From Pyronema omphalodes (Eukaryota; Ascomycota; Pezizomycetes; Pezizales; Pyronemataceae): DNA of 64,000 bases. Each line of letters opens with the position of its first letter. Position 1 is the stretch's first letter. The DNA lies in assembly GCA_024516155.1 (NCBI GenBank), contig JAJJXM010000105.1, forward strand, positions 42,152 to 106,151, read 5' to 3'. The notes beneath the pieces are model-generated. The model saw nothing but the letters and a program-made list of their open reading frames with translations. It made no database searches and was not told where the DNA came from. This document shows, in pieces, positions 10,643 to 23,400 of this stretch. The position numbers were made by a program, and so were the translations under genes.

Positions 10643-12337
10643 TTATTGCTGAGCCGCAACACACCAATGTCTGTGATAAACCCAAGCGCTCTTCTGGCAT
10701 TCCTTGGAACAATACTTCGTCCTACGACACCTCCTACACTTCGCAAACTGTCTCGTATATTCCTCCCACTTGCCACATGCATAATACGCACACTGTCTAA
10801 TCCCTCCTTTCGAGTCATCCTTCCTACATAAATTCCTCATCACAACTCCTGCCCAATATTGCATATCTTGAGGATGATGCCTAACAGTAAATTTTTCGAC
10901 TAACGGGAAGATGTTGTAATCATCCGGTAATAAATATTCTTCTTTCTCCATGTACTTTTTGTGTGCTGCGGCTGCAGCAGCGGCGTTATGTCGGTGTTCA
11001 TCGTCTAATAGGTATAATTCCGGCTCGATTGAGAGGCGGGGAACCAGGTGCGAACGCTGGAAATACGTGCGGAGGTTACAGTATTTGGAAACATAAGCAA
11101 GGAGCTGGAGTGACATTAAAACATCCTCCTCGCGAGGCATGGATGAGGGAACGATAGAAGATGAGCTTTCAGCGGGGTTTCGCATTTGTAGAGATCCAAT
11201 GGAAAGAGTAGGGTTGATTGTAGGCGGGTTTGGAGAGAAGCCAACGATGGGGTTAACGGGGCCGGCAGGGTTGAGAAGGCTACCGTCGATGGCTGATCTG
11301 TGAGTAATGTTAAAAGTTTCCGCAATGTCCTGAGTCTCAGTATGTGTGAGAGGTAGCGTCATGGGTTCATCGACACTCTCCATCATGGAGTCACGTTCCA
11401 TATCGACGCCGGACTGAATATCGACAATTGGTTCATTAGGAGGCTGGGGGTGATTAATATCGTTTGTTGCATCGAAGGATTCACCGGAGATAGATCGCTG
11501 GTGACGAATTGCGTAACGACCGGTTCTAGTAGTCTGTGTTCTATCCTGATAAGTACCAGCATTTACGGGAGGAGCTCCTGGAGTAGCCGGCGATGTCGGC
11601 TGCGACGGTACCCCAGGTTGCAACATTGACGGTAGCCTGTCGGCATCACGCACCGGCTGAAGACCTGTGAGATCATTTGGGATCTGCAAATTGGTCGGTA
11701 GACCGCTTTGTTCCCTGGTGTTGGCGAATTGGAAAGGCTGTCTAGAATCCTGAGCTACACGCTGTTGTTGCGCATTACGGTTGAAAGCGGGAATTTCTTG
11801 AATGTCTTGAATCTGTGGCCTTGGAAGTGTAAGAATGTGGTCGGTAGTGTTGAGGTTGTTGGGAATATCTATGGAGGCTGGGTGTCCGGTCCGGCGGGTG
11901 CCAAACGACCGAGTTGTATCGCGTGATTGAGGTTTAGCGTTCCGCCTTTGAACTTTCTCCATAACTTGAATGTAGTTATCCAGTATCGTCGCAATGACTG
12001 GAACCATATCTGCCTCAACAACCCTCGTTCGCACATTCTCGGAACCTCGTACTCCAATGTTCACAACACACTGGAATGCCAAATTCCACTTCCACATGCT
12101 CATCAAATCCTTATTCCTTCCCTCCTTCAAGATAACCACTAGCCGTTCGATACCTCCATCGATTGTAAGAATGTCTCGAATGCGTGCCGAAGATGTAGTA
12201 AGGTATGCAAGGTGGTTGAGGGAGTTTATTAACGGCAATGTAGAAGTGCAATCAAGTGCTCGACGGTCATAAAGAGCTGTAGTGATACCGACGGATGCCT
12301 TATTGGCGGACGGGATACTGAAATTAACTTCCCGCAT
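10643..12337 (-). CDS. samB: MYND zinc-finger protein, samB/Mub1 family
   Basis: Members act in fungal morphogenesis (samB in Aspergillus), and in yeast Mub1 partners the Ubr2 ubiquitin ligase to deliver substrates such as Rpn4. The single exon encodes 564 residues. The N-terminal 130 residues form the conserved armadillo-like part, starting MREVNFSIP and including ALYDRRALDCTSTLPLINSL. The middle (about 135-420) is low-complexity, rich in Pro, Gln, Thr and Asn. The C-terminus carries the MYND finger between Cys516 and Cys559, with the pattern CAYYAC, CRRC, CSKEC and HRHWC. The start is well supported because family members begin with the same residues. It is followed on its 5' side by 8 kb without a gene, so a long regulatory region or 5' UTR is likely. 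Confidence 0.93.
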   Translation of the reverse strand: MREVNFSIPSANKASVGITTALYDRRALDCTSTLPLINSLNHLAYLTTSSARIRDILTIDGGIERLVVILKEGRNKDLMSMWKWNLAFQCVVNIGVRGSENVRTRVVEADMVPVIATILDNYIQVMEKVQRRNAKPQSRDTTRSFGTRRTGHPASIDIPNNLNTTDHILTLPRPQIQDIQEIPAFNRNAQQQRVAQDSRQPFQFANTREQSGLPTNLQIPNDLTGLQPVRDADRLPSMLQPGVPSQPTSPATPGAPPVNAGTYQDRTQTTRTGRYAIRHQRSISGESFDATNDINHPQPPNEPIVDIQSGVDMERDSMMESVDEPMTLPLTHTETQDIAETFNITHRSAIDGSLLNPAGPVNPIVGFSPNPPTINPTLSIGSLQMRNPAESSSSIVPSSMPREEDVLMSLQLLAYVSKYCNLRTYFQRSHLVPRLSIEPELYLLDDEHRHNAAAAAAAHKKYMEKEEYLLPDDYNIFPLVEKFTVRHHPQDMQYWAGVVMRNLCRKDDSKGGIRQCAYYACGKWEEYTRQFAKCRRCRRTKYCSKECQKSAWVYHRHWCVAAQQ

Positions 12338-15300
12338 AGTCGAAGATTGGATATTCGATAGACGAGGCTACCGATGGATGACTTTTGAAAATCAGCTCAG
12401 TCAATGTTCTTCAAGTGTAACATTGTATGGGGGGTGGCGAGGACAAGTATTGGAGGAAGTTCAATATATTTACCTAGAAAAGAAGCAGGGCCCCGAAAAA
12501 AAATGATGCCGAGGGGGTTCGGGGGCAAGAGATGAACGGGGTATGACAAATGCTCCGATAGTAGACGTAACGCGAAGGAAAAGTCGGGGCGACGATGTAT
12601 GTTTGCTCCACCGGTGTGTTAGGGAACTGTGTGATGGCGGAGGTTTACAAAATTCCGCGGTTTGACGTGGTGGTGGTGGTAGAGAGTAGAGTAGAGAATC
12701 AACAGCAAATCAACGCACGGTCGAGGCCCAAGAGGGTGTGTCCAGCAGCGACGTGCGAGAGTGGTAGTGATCGTTGCAACGGATTGTGGTTGGCTCGTGA
12801 CTTGATCGTTTATGAGTCTTGGACGTGCGGGTTCGTTGTGTCGTGGGCGGGCGACGTGGTGGAGGTGGAGGTGGAGGTGGTGGTGTAGGTGGAGGTGGTA
12901 GTCGTGGTCGTGGTCGGGTGAGTATGGAGTGAGTAAGTGGTGGTGGTGGTGGTGATGGTGGAGATACGCAGCGCTTCGTCGTTCGTAGTAAGTAAGTGTA
13001 GCAGGAATCAGCGAGTTTTTTGCAGTAATCGAGTGTCAGAGATGAGGCTTGGATTGGAGTTTCCGTGGCAGGTCAGTTTAGAGTCGGGCAGAGTCTCGCA
13101 GTTCTAGCAGTCTCTCGCAGTCTCTCACAGTCTCTCGCACTCTCGCAGTCTCGTGTCAAGAATGTGTCAAGTCGGTGCAGTGTCGGTGTCTTTGTGCGGC
13201 CTTGTCCTGTCTGGTTGGGCGAGTGATGTGCTCCAGTAGGGTGGTTTCGGTAGTCAGGGTAGAGTTCGTCGTAGTCGGGCAGGGTCAGCCAGGGAACCAG
13301 CCAGAGCGTGACAAGCGAGAGCAGACACAATAGTAAGGAGGCGCCAGCAGGCCAAGCAGCCGACAAAAATGGAGAAATGAGATTAAAAATGACAGCGAAG
13401 AGGCCAAAGGGCAGACACGGTTAGACTGATTTGGCGAGTGACGGCACCGCAAATATATTTTGTCGCCGTGTCGGTCAGTGGCCAGGAAAGAAGACTGCAG
13501 AATTCCTGTCGGTCGGCGTTGACAGATGCTGGGGGGTGGGGGGTATTAGGGAGGGGAGAGGGGAGAGGGGGAGGAGTGGAGGGGGCAAGAGGGAGGGGGC
13601 GAGAGGGGGGTTGAAGCCGGGCGACTATTCTGCGTGGGCGGTGTGGCTGCGAAGGGGCGGGGAATGAATATGTCAAGTGGATGGGCATCAGAGAAACACT
13701 GGGCATCAGCGAAACATCAAAACATCAAGTGAGCATCGAAACAAGACTCTGAAACAAATTTCCAAAGGGTATTCCCGAGATTTTTTTCAGCACTTTTCCC
13801 GGATGAGAGAGCTCCTCGACAGCGAAGTGTCGACAAAAAACAAATGACGCCTATCGGGTTGTGGTGACTGGGCACACGATATGATTGGCTGTAAACCAGC
13901 AGGGTTGGTGGGCGACAATGCTAAGATTTGAGAGAGAGGAGGGAGGGCGGCCAAATCGATCCAAGCACAGACAGGCAAGGTATCGTGAGATGGGTGTTCA
14001 TTTAAATGACCGAAAAGCGGGCAAAATGGGACAAAAAGCACGGACATAAGGCGACTATGAATAGGGACGAGAAAGAAGGGCTGCATGAGTGATGCTGATG
14101 ATGATGTTATCGACCTGTAGGGAGGAGGCGGTTGAAGAGAGAGAGAGAAACAATACAAAGTCGTAAGTAAACATGAGAGGCTTGCATGACCGCCGTGCAA
14201 TCAATCACTAAATGGTCAACACATCACTCCCTGGTGGCAATTCATGTCGAATGATATCAATTCTCCAATACTTCCCAAACAACCCGAACAACTCAATTAC
14301 ACAATCCTGACCCGTCCGCTTCGTCCCTCGAATTGGCTTTTGAAAATAGACATAAAACCAATGTCAAATCTCTGTCGCTAATAATAAAGTTTCGATGACA
14401 TTCAAATTTCTTCTTCCATCAATCAGTCTTATTAATTCCTTGTCGGTTCCATGTTTAAAATATGCATCAATTACATCCAGCCGTTGACGTCTTCAGGTTT
14501 TCTTATTCCGAACCGCTGTGTTGATCTATCACAACTTTATGGACCGTAGCGGTGTCAGGTTGTCGGGGTGTCGGGTGTCGGGGTGTCGGGGTGTCAGATT
14601 GAGTGGGGAGGGGAATTTGATAATTCGATATGGTAGGGAGACACCACTGCAGCAACATCAAACACTTTTGAAATTCCCTCGCATATGCAGATGATACCAG
14701 CCATATGGGCACCTTATCATGAACATTTAGCACCGTGATCGGTGTTGGTGTCGGTGTCGGTGTCGTCACCGTCGCATGTATATACACCTCATTCTTCACC
14801 TCCAGCCGTACCACCAGTATATGCCGATGCCGTAGTTACCTAATATCGTAGTTACCGCAAAATCGATTCCATCCATAAAACTTTCCTCAGGCCTATGTAG
14901 CCTACAAGGCGACGGCCTCTGTAGTCGTATATACATAGCCGCTGCCATTTCGATTCCACCTCAAAAAAAAATCACCATCAGGATCGATTTGACATTTTTA
15001 TGCCTACTGTATTCCTCTCGCTGACATGTACCCTGATATGCTGTCTACTGCCGAACTATAACACCCAGACCATTGTGTACATAGTAGCCGCATCAACCGC
15101 TCCACGCACTACGTTTCTTTAACCCAACTCAACCCAACCCAACCCGGAAAATTAAACTTGGATCTTGGGATGCTGTATGATGTAGACTACACACGGGCGA
15201 TTTACGAAGCTTAAGAGACCAGGAGCTTATTTACGCGCGCTCAGCTAACTGGTTGGCTGGCTGGCTGGCTCGCTGGATGGATGGATGGATGGATGGATCG

Positions 15301-17064
15301 AGACTGGAGCTATGGTATGGTGACTAATCAACTTATCTATGCGTTATATACGGGATACAGATGACTGAGTACATAGTGGGATTACTGTCATTGTCATTGT
15401 CATAGTCACAGTTTACAACCCTACTTTTTTCAATCACAAAGCTACTGCCACCTAGTATGTATGCCATTACGATCGTTGTCAAAATCTACAGACATATATA
15501 CCTACATACTTTCAACCACAATCACCCACTACTGTCAGGTACCTAGAGCCCAGAATCCAGAATCCAGAACCCAGTAGCTTGGGATAAAGTTACAGACGTA
15601 ACTAGCTTCCATAGATAGAGCCACAGAGCCATAGATTATAGATATGTCTCTGTCTCTGTCTATCTCTAAGAATCATCTCTATGAATCTTGCAGCATATGT
15701 ACGACTATCGCACCTACTATCGCACCTACACACATCCACCAAATACATACCAAATACCCCAAGCAGCTACATATCCATCATGAACCTAAGTACCTCACAT
15801 CGCGCATCGTGCATCGCATAGGGACGCCATACCATACCATACCCTGTCACCCCAGCATAGCGCCAAACTGTAAAAAAAAATAAAAAATAAAAAAAAATAA
15901 AAAAAAGAACAATACTTACATATATATATGCGCCAGAAAATCAAAACTATGTAGTAAACATCCCCAGTCAAAAATAGTTTCTCACACCCGGCGGCTCATC
16001 CCGGGCTTGGGCTTTAAGCGCCGCGGCTTCTTGGTGATACATCACACCAGCTGTGTAGGCTGTAAAACCTGGTCTGTAATATACACCATATCGGTGCAGT
16101 CGAACATACACACACACACACCCGGGTAACACGCTACATACTACTTGGATAAGGTTAATCGTTAAGCATCGCTAGGTTACCGGGTTGCTATAGTGCAGTG
16201 GGTCTGCCATTCATCCGGAAACCGGCAAAAAACTAAAACAGAAATAAAAACAGAAACAGAAAAAAATCACTTTCGTAGTGAAATACTTGATGGTGCATGG
16301 TATTTTGACACTTTTGTTGCCGAGATATGGGTGTGTAAGGAACGGGATGGGATAGGGGGGGTTGGTGAAATTTGAAATGGGTAAAGTGAAGGGCAAAGGT
16401 GAATAAATAAATAAATGATTAAACAATTAAATTGCCGGGTAGTAAGTTATTTGTATCCCGATTTTTCGTTGATACATAGGATATATGGGGTTTTCTATGT
16501 AAATAGTCATGGTACTTGTAGATGTAGATGATCATAACATATGCTGTTGCTGTAATTCCTGTTTGTTTTTTTCTTTTGGAATGACGAAAAAATGACATTT
16601 GGGTGTTGAATTTAGTAGATTCAGAGTTGAAGTACTAAGATGCAGCATACCCCCGTTACTGCAACTTATCAAAAAGTGAAATAAATAAATAAACAATCAC
16701 AGATTCGCCCCCCCCCCCCCCCTGCACCGATATCCCTGCTCCTACTGCAGAATCCAGAATCCAGAACCCATAACCCATATGCATAATCCATCCGCCACAT
16801 CCCTTATACTCGCTAGAATATACATACACTTCCACCACCTCTATGCTCATACATAGAATTGCCAAAATCCATAACACCATCCATAACACTATAACAATAC
16901 ATGATATTGAAAAAAGTTTCTCCTACAGGCTTCTCGAAATAAAGCTGTGGTGCTGCTAAAGTAATCCCCAGAGATTTTCATGCCATGCACAGGGTTATTG
17001 ACATAGATATGAGCTGCTTTTTTTTTTGCTTTTCTCTTCTTAACCTTATTCCGTAAGATTGAAA

Positions 17065-17165
17065 GAACCCCCTCCTGCTCCTCCTGCTCCTCCTGCTCCT
17101 CCTGCTCCTCCTGCTCCTCCTGCTCCTCCTGCTCCTCCTGCTCCTCGTGCTCCTCCTGCCCCTCC
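17065..17165. repeat. CTCCTGCTC 9-mer array
   Basis: About eleven head-to-tail copies of a 9 bp CTCCTGCTC-type unit. On the plus strand it reads as Pro-Ala-Pro repeats and on the minus strand as Arg-Arg-Ser repeats. The enclosing open frames have no support outside the array. Confidence 0.85.
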
Positions 17166-17538
17166 TGCTCCCCAGGTTCCCCAGGCTCCCAAGATCCATA
17201 ATCAAAAAATCCATCAGTTCCTCATGCTACATACTACAAGCCATACTCTGCAAACAAACCCAGAAACTTCAACAAGTTCACAAGCGTACGTAAACAACCC
17301 ATACCAAAGAGGTCTCAAGTATTCACCGTAATTGTAACTGCACTGTCTTGCTTTACTGGTCACTATTTAACACTGTACAAAACTATCTCACCATCTACCA
17401 TCTACCATTTACCATTTACCGCCTGATCTGAACTGGTGTATTTAGATAGATCTATTGATGGAGTTATTTATTTCTTCTTGTTTACCTTTCTTCTCGTTTT
17501 CCTTTCTCCTCCTCATTTTCCTTTCTCCTTCCCCTTGC

Positions 17539-17539
<1 letters not shown>

Positions 17540-17573
<34 letters not shown>

Positions 17574-17592
17574 CCCCCCCCCCCCCGCCCCC
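17540..17592. repeat. CT dinucleotide run followed by a C homopolymer
   Basis: About 14 CT units pass directly into a run of about 16 C bases. A polypurine-polypyrimidine tract of this kind can form non-B DNA; no gene lies nearby. Confidence 0.85.
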
Positions 17593-20460
17593 CCTCATTC
17601 CTCTCCCTCAAAATGAAAAACAAAAAATCACATTACATTACATAACATTACCTTACCTCACATTACCTAAACCCAATACCTTCACCATCCTCTATCCTCT
17701 ATCCTCTACCCATTATCCTCCACCCACTATCCTTTATCCTCTAATATATAACCTACACATATCCCATACACTAGCCCAAAATGTTATCACTAATGACTAC
17801 TCATGCCTCCACTAGCCACCATCTTTAGGAAAAAGTATTTTCACCAGCACTGAGGGAATATCTGTTTTCCATCTGTTGCTGCTGCTGGTGCTGATGGGTA
17901 CGTACATTACATACACATAAGCACATACATACACACTGGGTATAAGTAAGATAAAACATGAGCCCTATGTATGATTTATGATGTTACATCGTTGCATATG
18001 GATATATCACTATATCCACGGCGCTTACCTTTTTTTTTCGGGGGAGGGGGGGGGGGGGGGGGGGATAAAAATAGATCTGAAGACAGTATGTACTTGGCGG
18101 CTGCGAGGGGGGGATAAGGAACAGGGAAGAGGTGGGATATTGACTGATCAAAGATGATGTTAACTGGCTAAATTTATGTTTTAGCATGACTGTGGGGGTA
18201 TGGACTGTGGTATTGAAGTATTGAAGTATTGAAGTATTCGGTTTCGGAGGGAGCAGCGGAAGATATATACACCACAGCGGATCCGGTATAGTAATCATAG
18301 CCGCAGCTGCTGTCGCTGTCGCTATGTAGAAACGTAATTTTGTTAAATCGTTAATCTTTAATCTTTAATCTTCCGTACCGGGATATATATCATTAGTTAA
18401 CAGATCTTTGAAACGATATGTATTCTTGAGTCCATAATACACATCGGTTTAAATTTAATCGCTATAGATGCTATTCGATGCCGCTGTACATGCTATTGCT
18501 AGAAATCTCCGACTTTCTTTAGAACATCAGGATCTTGAATAGGGTTTTCATTTCCCCAGGATCCTATTTCCCCAGGATCCCGGATCATGGTTGTTTCTAC
18601 ATACTTTCCTTTTTTTCCACACACGATTATCATGCAGAAGCGAAGACAGAAGCAGAGTAAGATTTCTATCCGCTCGGTTTTGAATTCAGGATATTTTTTA
18701 TAGTCGATGTACATATGTATAAAATTTGTATTATCGATATGAAAAAAAAAGAAAAAAGAATTGTCGGTTATATCATGGGGGGATATGTGATTATATATAT
18801 ATATATACATTACTGCCTAATACATGGTTGTAATAACCGATAACAGATAACCGATAATTAATAACTAAGACCTGATAACTGATAACTGGCTGGGTGTCTA
18901 CATACTCGTCAAGAGAGTATACATAGCGACATATCGGTAGCGTAGGGAGATTTCTTAAGAGCGAAAAAAAAAAATATCGTAAGTTTTGTATTTAGTAAGT
19001 AGACCCTATGATTCAAACTTGCGGGTAGATGAATAGTGTACAGTGTAGAATGTAAAACTGCACCATGCGATGGGAATTTTTTAAAATTTTATATGTACAG
19101 GGCGGGTAGATGGCGGATGTACAGATGTACAGATGTAAAACCGCACGCGATGGAAAATTCTCTAACAGCGCGCGATGTTTGTCTAGAATGTCCGATGTCA
19201 AGGATGCAGCGTCGACGAGACTTCGAGACTTTTGTGGGGTCTGGCGCGTTCGAATTCTGAACTTTGAACTTCGCGGCACGATACATGGGGATTAAGTGTT
19301 AGCTTACTTTCAGGAACGTGTTGAACTAAGGACCCAGACCCTAAGGTCATCTGGCCTCGAGAGTCGATAGGGGATCTGCTTTCCGAATTTTCGCTTGCTG
19401 CAAATTTAGAGATTTGTGTTTCTAGAGATATGTAGCCTTGTAGATAGTTGTGCTGTCTTGTGCCTCTACATATACACACTTTGCATCGCATCCGTGGCAG
19501 GCGACATACCAGTCAATGGTTTCAAGACTTACTCATTACATCTCACTCGATATTACTAATCCCGGGCATTCGGAATTGTGCAACATCAACACAAGCTTTT
19601 ATGTATTCTTAACCGAGATGACAGCTTCCATGGTTGTGAAGAGGAAAGAGAGACATCTTTTATAGCTGCATGAGGAGACTGAGTTGGGAGCTCATAACAT
19701 GCATTTGGAGCCTCTCATCTCACATTGTGCTACTTTTAGTGGGTCCATGTTTAGTAGCTAGCTTTCCCCGCGCCACACTAGTCTCTTATTATTCCTCTTT
19801 CCGCAGCCCTTCTGCGCCAACTTGCACAGCCGCATCCAGACTTGTTGCAAGGGTGGGTGGGCCACCTGGACCGACGGTGGAAGAAGAACCACCAGCAGCA
19901 GAGCATACGTACGCCTAGCAACAACCAACGAGCAAATACCCGGGAATGGAAGAGCCTGCGTCTAAATCGCTGCAGCAGGTCCCCTTCCTCCTAAGACAGA
20001 AGAATTTTAGAAGAAAAGAAAGAGAAATCTTCGAGAACCCCACGCGAAGGACCACAAAAGAACCGCTCAGTCCCATCCAGTCCCGCAGTCCCCCCCAGTT
20101 CCCCCCAGTCTCTCCAGTCCCATCAGATCGTCCCGAATCCCATACATACATAGACCGAATCACGCACGCAGATCACCCAGCTTATCCTCTTAGACTCCCG
20201 TCTTGGTGTCGAGACTTAGTAAAGTGCAAGGAACACCATCCAAGGAACGGCTTCCGGATAGATCAAGAAAGAAAGCCCTTGCAGAAAGTGAATCGGTTCT
20301 GCTTGACATACATACGAGTTGTGAGCAGAACTTCAGAACTATCACAAACACACATTCTTTTATAACTCGACGAGGCATGTCCGAGTAAGAAATATCCAGT
20401 GTCTGAGTGATCGCATACAGTGTTGGCTGATCCAGCATTTTCCAGACGTCTTTAATATCG

Positions 20461-23400
20461 ATGCCGGACAATAACGAAACCACCAAAGACCGTCGCCGAC
20501 CGATCAGAAACGTCGAAGATGTCGTGTCTGCAGCCACTACCGATGCTGCTGCACGTTCATCGACACTGGATGCCCAATTAACGCCACCACAACCTCGAGC
20601 TTCGCTTCAGCGCGTCCGTTTCTCGACAGAGACCGACCGTCCAGTATTGGGCGTAGACACGGAAGCTACGAACCTGTCCGCTGACACCCTTACTCCGCAG
20701 AGCGACGTGATACCAATACAAACACATCCTAGAAACGGACCTTCAGCTTCAACGCGCAGGAGAAACCGAGGTTACAGTTTGAGGCGACAGCTATTCTTTC
20801 GAAATGCTGAAAACCAACTACAAGATGCTCCGATGCTGGAACAGATCGGTAGCAAGATCTCCGTCGCCCATACAACATCTAGTGACTCGGCACCAGATAT
20901 GAGCAAGTTGGATAGATCAACATCACCGGACCTAAAGAATCCTGATGCTCCTATGTTACCCATCAGCCATCCAAAGCGAGGGATTAGTCCTGGGACCCCC
21001 TCGCTATGGGCTCAGAAACATTATCATCCCCATCGGGATAAGATTTTTGCATTCTGTGTCAACTTGAAAAAGACTATATTACGACAGCATGAACTACCGC
21101 CAACGAAGGAGGGCAGGAAGATACCACTGGACTTGACGAGAACTGAGCATTTGATTGATGAGAGGACAGGCAGGCACTATGTGAACAATATTGTAAGAGG
21201 GGGCCCTGCTAAACTATCCACAACATAACTAACATGATTTAACTAGATCAGGAGTAGCCGATATACAGTGTTAAATTTCCTACCAAAGCAATTGTTTGCA
21301 CAATTTTCGAAACTCGCCAACTTTTACTTTTTGTGTGTTTCGATTTTGCAAATGATTCCAACTCTCAGTACCACTGGAACGTACACTACAATAGTGCCGT
21401 TGATTTTCTTTATCAGTTTGTCGATGTTTAAAGAGGGATATGACGACTACAGGCGTTACAAACTCGACAGAATTGAAAATAATCGAGATGCACAAGTCCT
21501 CCAATCAGATCCTAACTCGGAAAAATTACCAGATTGGCATACGATAAAATGGAAGGATATACAAGTTGGTGATATTGTTCGACTGGAAAGAGATGACTGG
21601 GTTCCTGCGGATTTGCTGATTCTGCATTCGGAGGGAGAGAACGGAATTGCTTATATTGAAACCATGGCTTTGGATGGAGAAACGAATTTGAAGAGTAAAC
21701 AGGCATTACCGGTGATTGCGGAGCACTGTGATACAATTGAAAAACTGGTTGAACTACGGGCCGAGGTCATCGTTGAAGATCCTAACCCTGATCTCTACAA
21801 TTTTGAAGGAAAAGTGAACATTGGCAAGGAAACAAAGCCATTGACGAACCATCAAGTCATCTACAGAGGCAGTGTATTACGAAATACACCTTCCATGTGT
21901 GGAATGGTCATTTTTTCTGGAGAAGAGAGTAAAATCCGGATGAAGTAAGTTTCCCTGTTCGTTCCATGTCTCCTCCAAATTACTAACCTCCAATCAGTGC
22001 CAATAAGAACCCGAGAACCAAAGCCCCTACTTTACAGGCCCTTGTCAATAAGATCGTCATTATGATTGTCTTTTTCGTTATCTTCCTAGCAGTTTTCTGC
22101 AGTGTTGCTTATCAGTTTTTTTGGAGAAAAAATGTAGAGCAAAAATCGTGGTTTCTCAGCGATAGTGCAGTTGCGTTCTTTCCGATTTTTGCGTCCTATG
22201 TTATTATGTATGAGTGTCCTTTTTTTATTGTGATTTTTGACTAACTCGGTGTGAAGGTTCAACACCCTGATTCCGCTCTCGCTGTATGTTTCGTTGGAGA
22301 TCATCAAAGTCGCCCAGATGCTCTTACTAAACGACATTGACATGTACCACGAAGAAACCGACACTCCCTTCGAAGCACGTACATCGACGATCAACGAAGA
22401 CTGTGGACAAATCAGCTATATTTTCTCTGACAAAACTGGAACCCTTACCGACAATTCCATGTTATTCCGCAAGCTTAGTGTAGGTGGCCAAGCCTGGTTG
22501 CATGATCTCGATATTCGCCACGCTGCCAGCGAAGAAGCCGCCAAACTGAAACACAACAAGAAACGAAAGGGGAGAGGAAAAGGAAAATCTAGAACTGGAA
22601 AGAAAACTCCCGCTGCTCATTCCGGTTATGGAAATTCAAGTGGAGCACCCACTAGAAAATCCATGGGTGATGTTGCTTCATCCCGGCCGCCTGTTCCTCC
22701 GCATAGAAGATCACTCGAACAGACACTTGCGAAGAAGGATTCTTTGGGATCATTGAGATGGAAATCTTCCGCCGACCCTTCTAGACCTCAACCGCAAATG
22801 TCAACTTCGGACTTATTGGAGTATCTAAGAACACATCCCCATACCTTCTTTGCCCGAAAAGCTCGATTCTTCCTCCTCTCGATAGCTCTCTGCCATACCT
22901 GTCTCCCCGAAGAAGCCGAAGATGGCAGCATCGACTACCAAGCCGCCTCCCCCGATGAGCTTGCTCTTGTGCGCGCAGCCCAAGAACTTGGCTACATTGC
23001 CATCGAGCGTCAATTCGATTCCATCACCATCAAAACCTATCCAAACGGCCTCAACAGTGAGCCCTTAACCGAAGTCTACCAGATTCTCGAAGTAATAGAA
23101 TTCTCCTCTAAACGCAAACGCATGTCAATTCTCATCCGCATGCCAAACGGCCGCATCTGTATCTTCAGCAAAGGCGCAGATACGACGATGATAGAACTTC
23201 TCAAACTTCGGGATCTTGCAAAAAGTAAAGCTCGCATGATAGAGCGCAAGGAATCTGTTAGAAGAAGTATCGAAGCCCAGGAAATGATCAGAAGAAATAG
23301 TATGCATAGAACAAGTATCGGTGGACGGACATCTATTGGTGATCGTACTAGCATCGGAGGTCCAAGTCGTCCTTCTTTCACTCGTGGTCGTCTTCGTCCT

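Larger units (their letters stand above)
12338..20460. other. 8.1 kb gene-free interval
   Basis: I see no exon chain or domain here. It is dense in simple sequence: GTG/GGA runs at 12830-12960, TCTCGCAG repeats at 13085-13150, GGTGTC repeats at 14555-14595 and 14735-14765, and a GGAT tetramer at 15277-15300. There are also A-rich tracts at 15870-15910, a C run at 16708-16722, a CTCCTGCTC 9-mer at 17065-17160, CT then C runs at 17540-17590, and a G run at about 18046-18064. The part next to 12338 probably holds the MYND-gene promoter, and 19900-20460 holds the 5' region of the P4-ATPase gene. Confidence 0.5.

Noticed and set aside
17059..17331. Pro-Ala-Pro or Arg-Arg-Ser repeat protein
   Set aside because: A 9 bp microsatellite read in frame; no splice context or domain around it.
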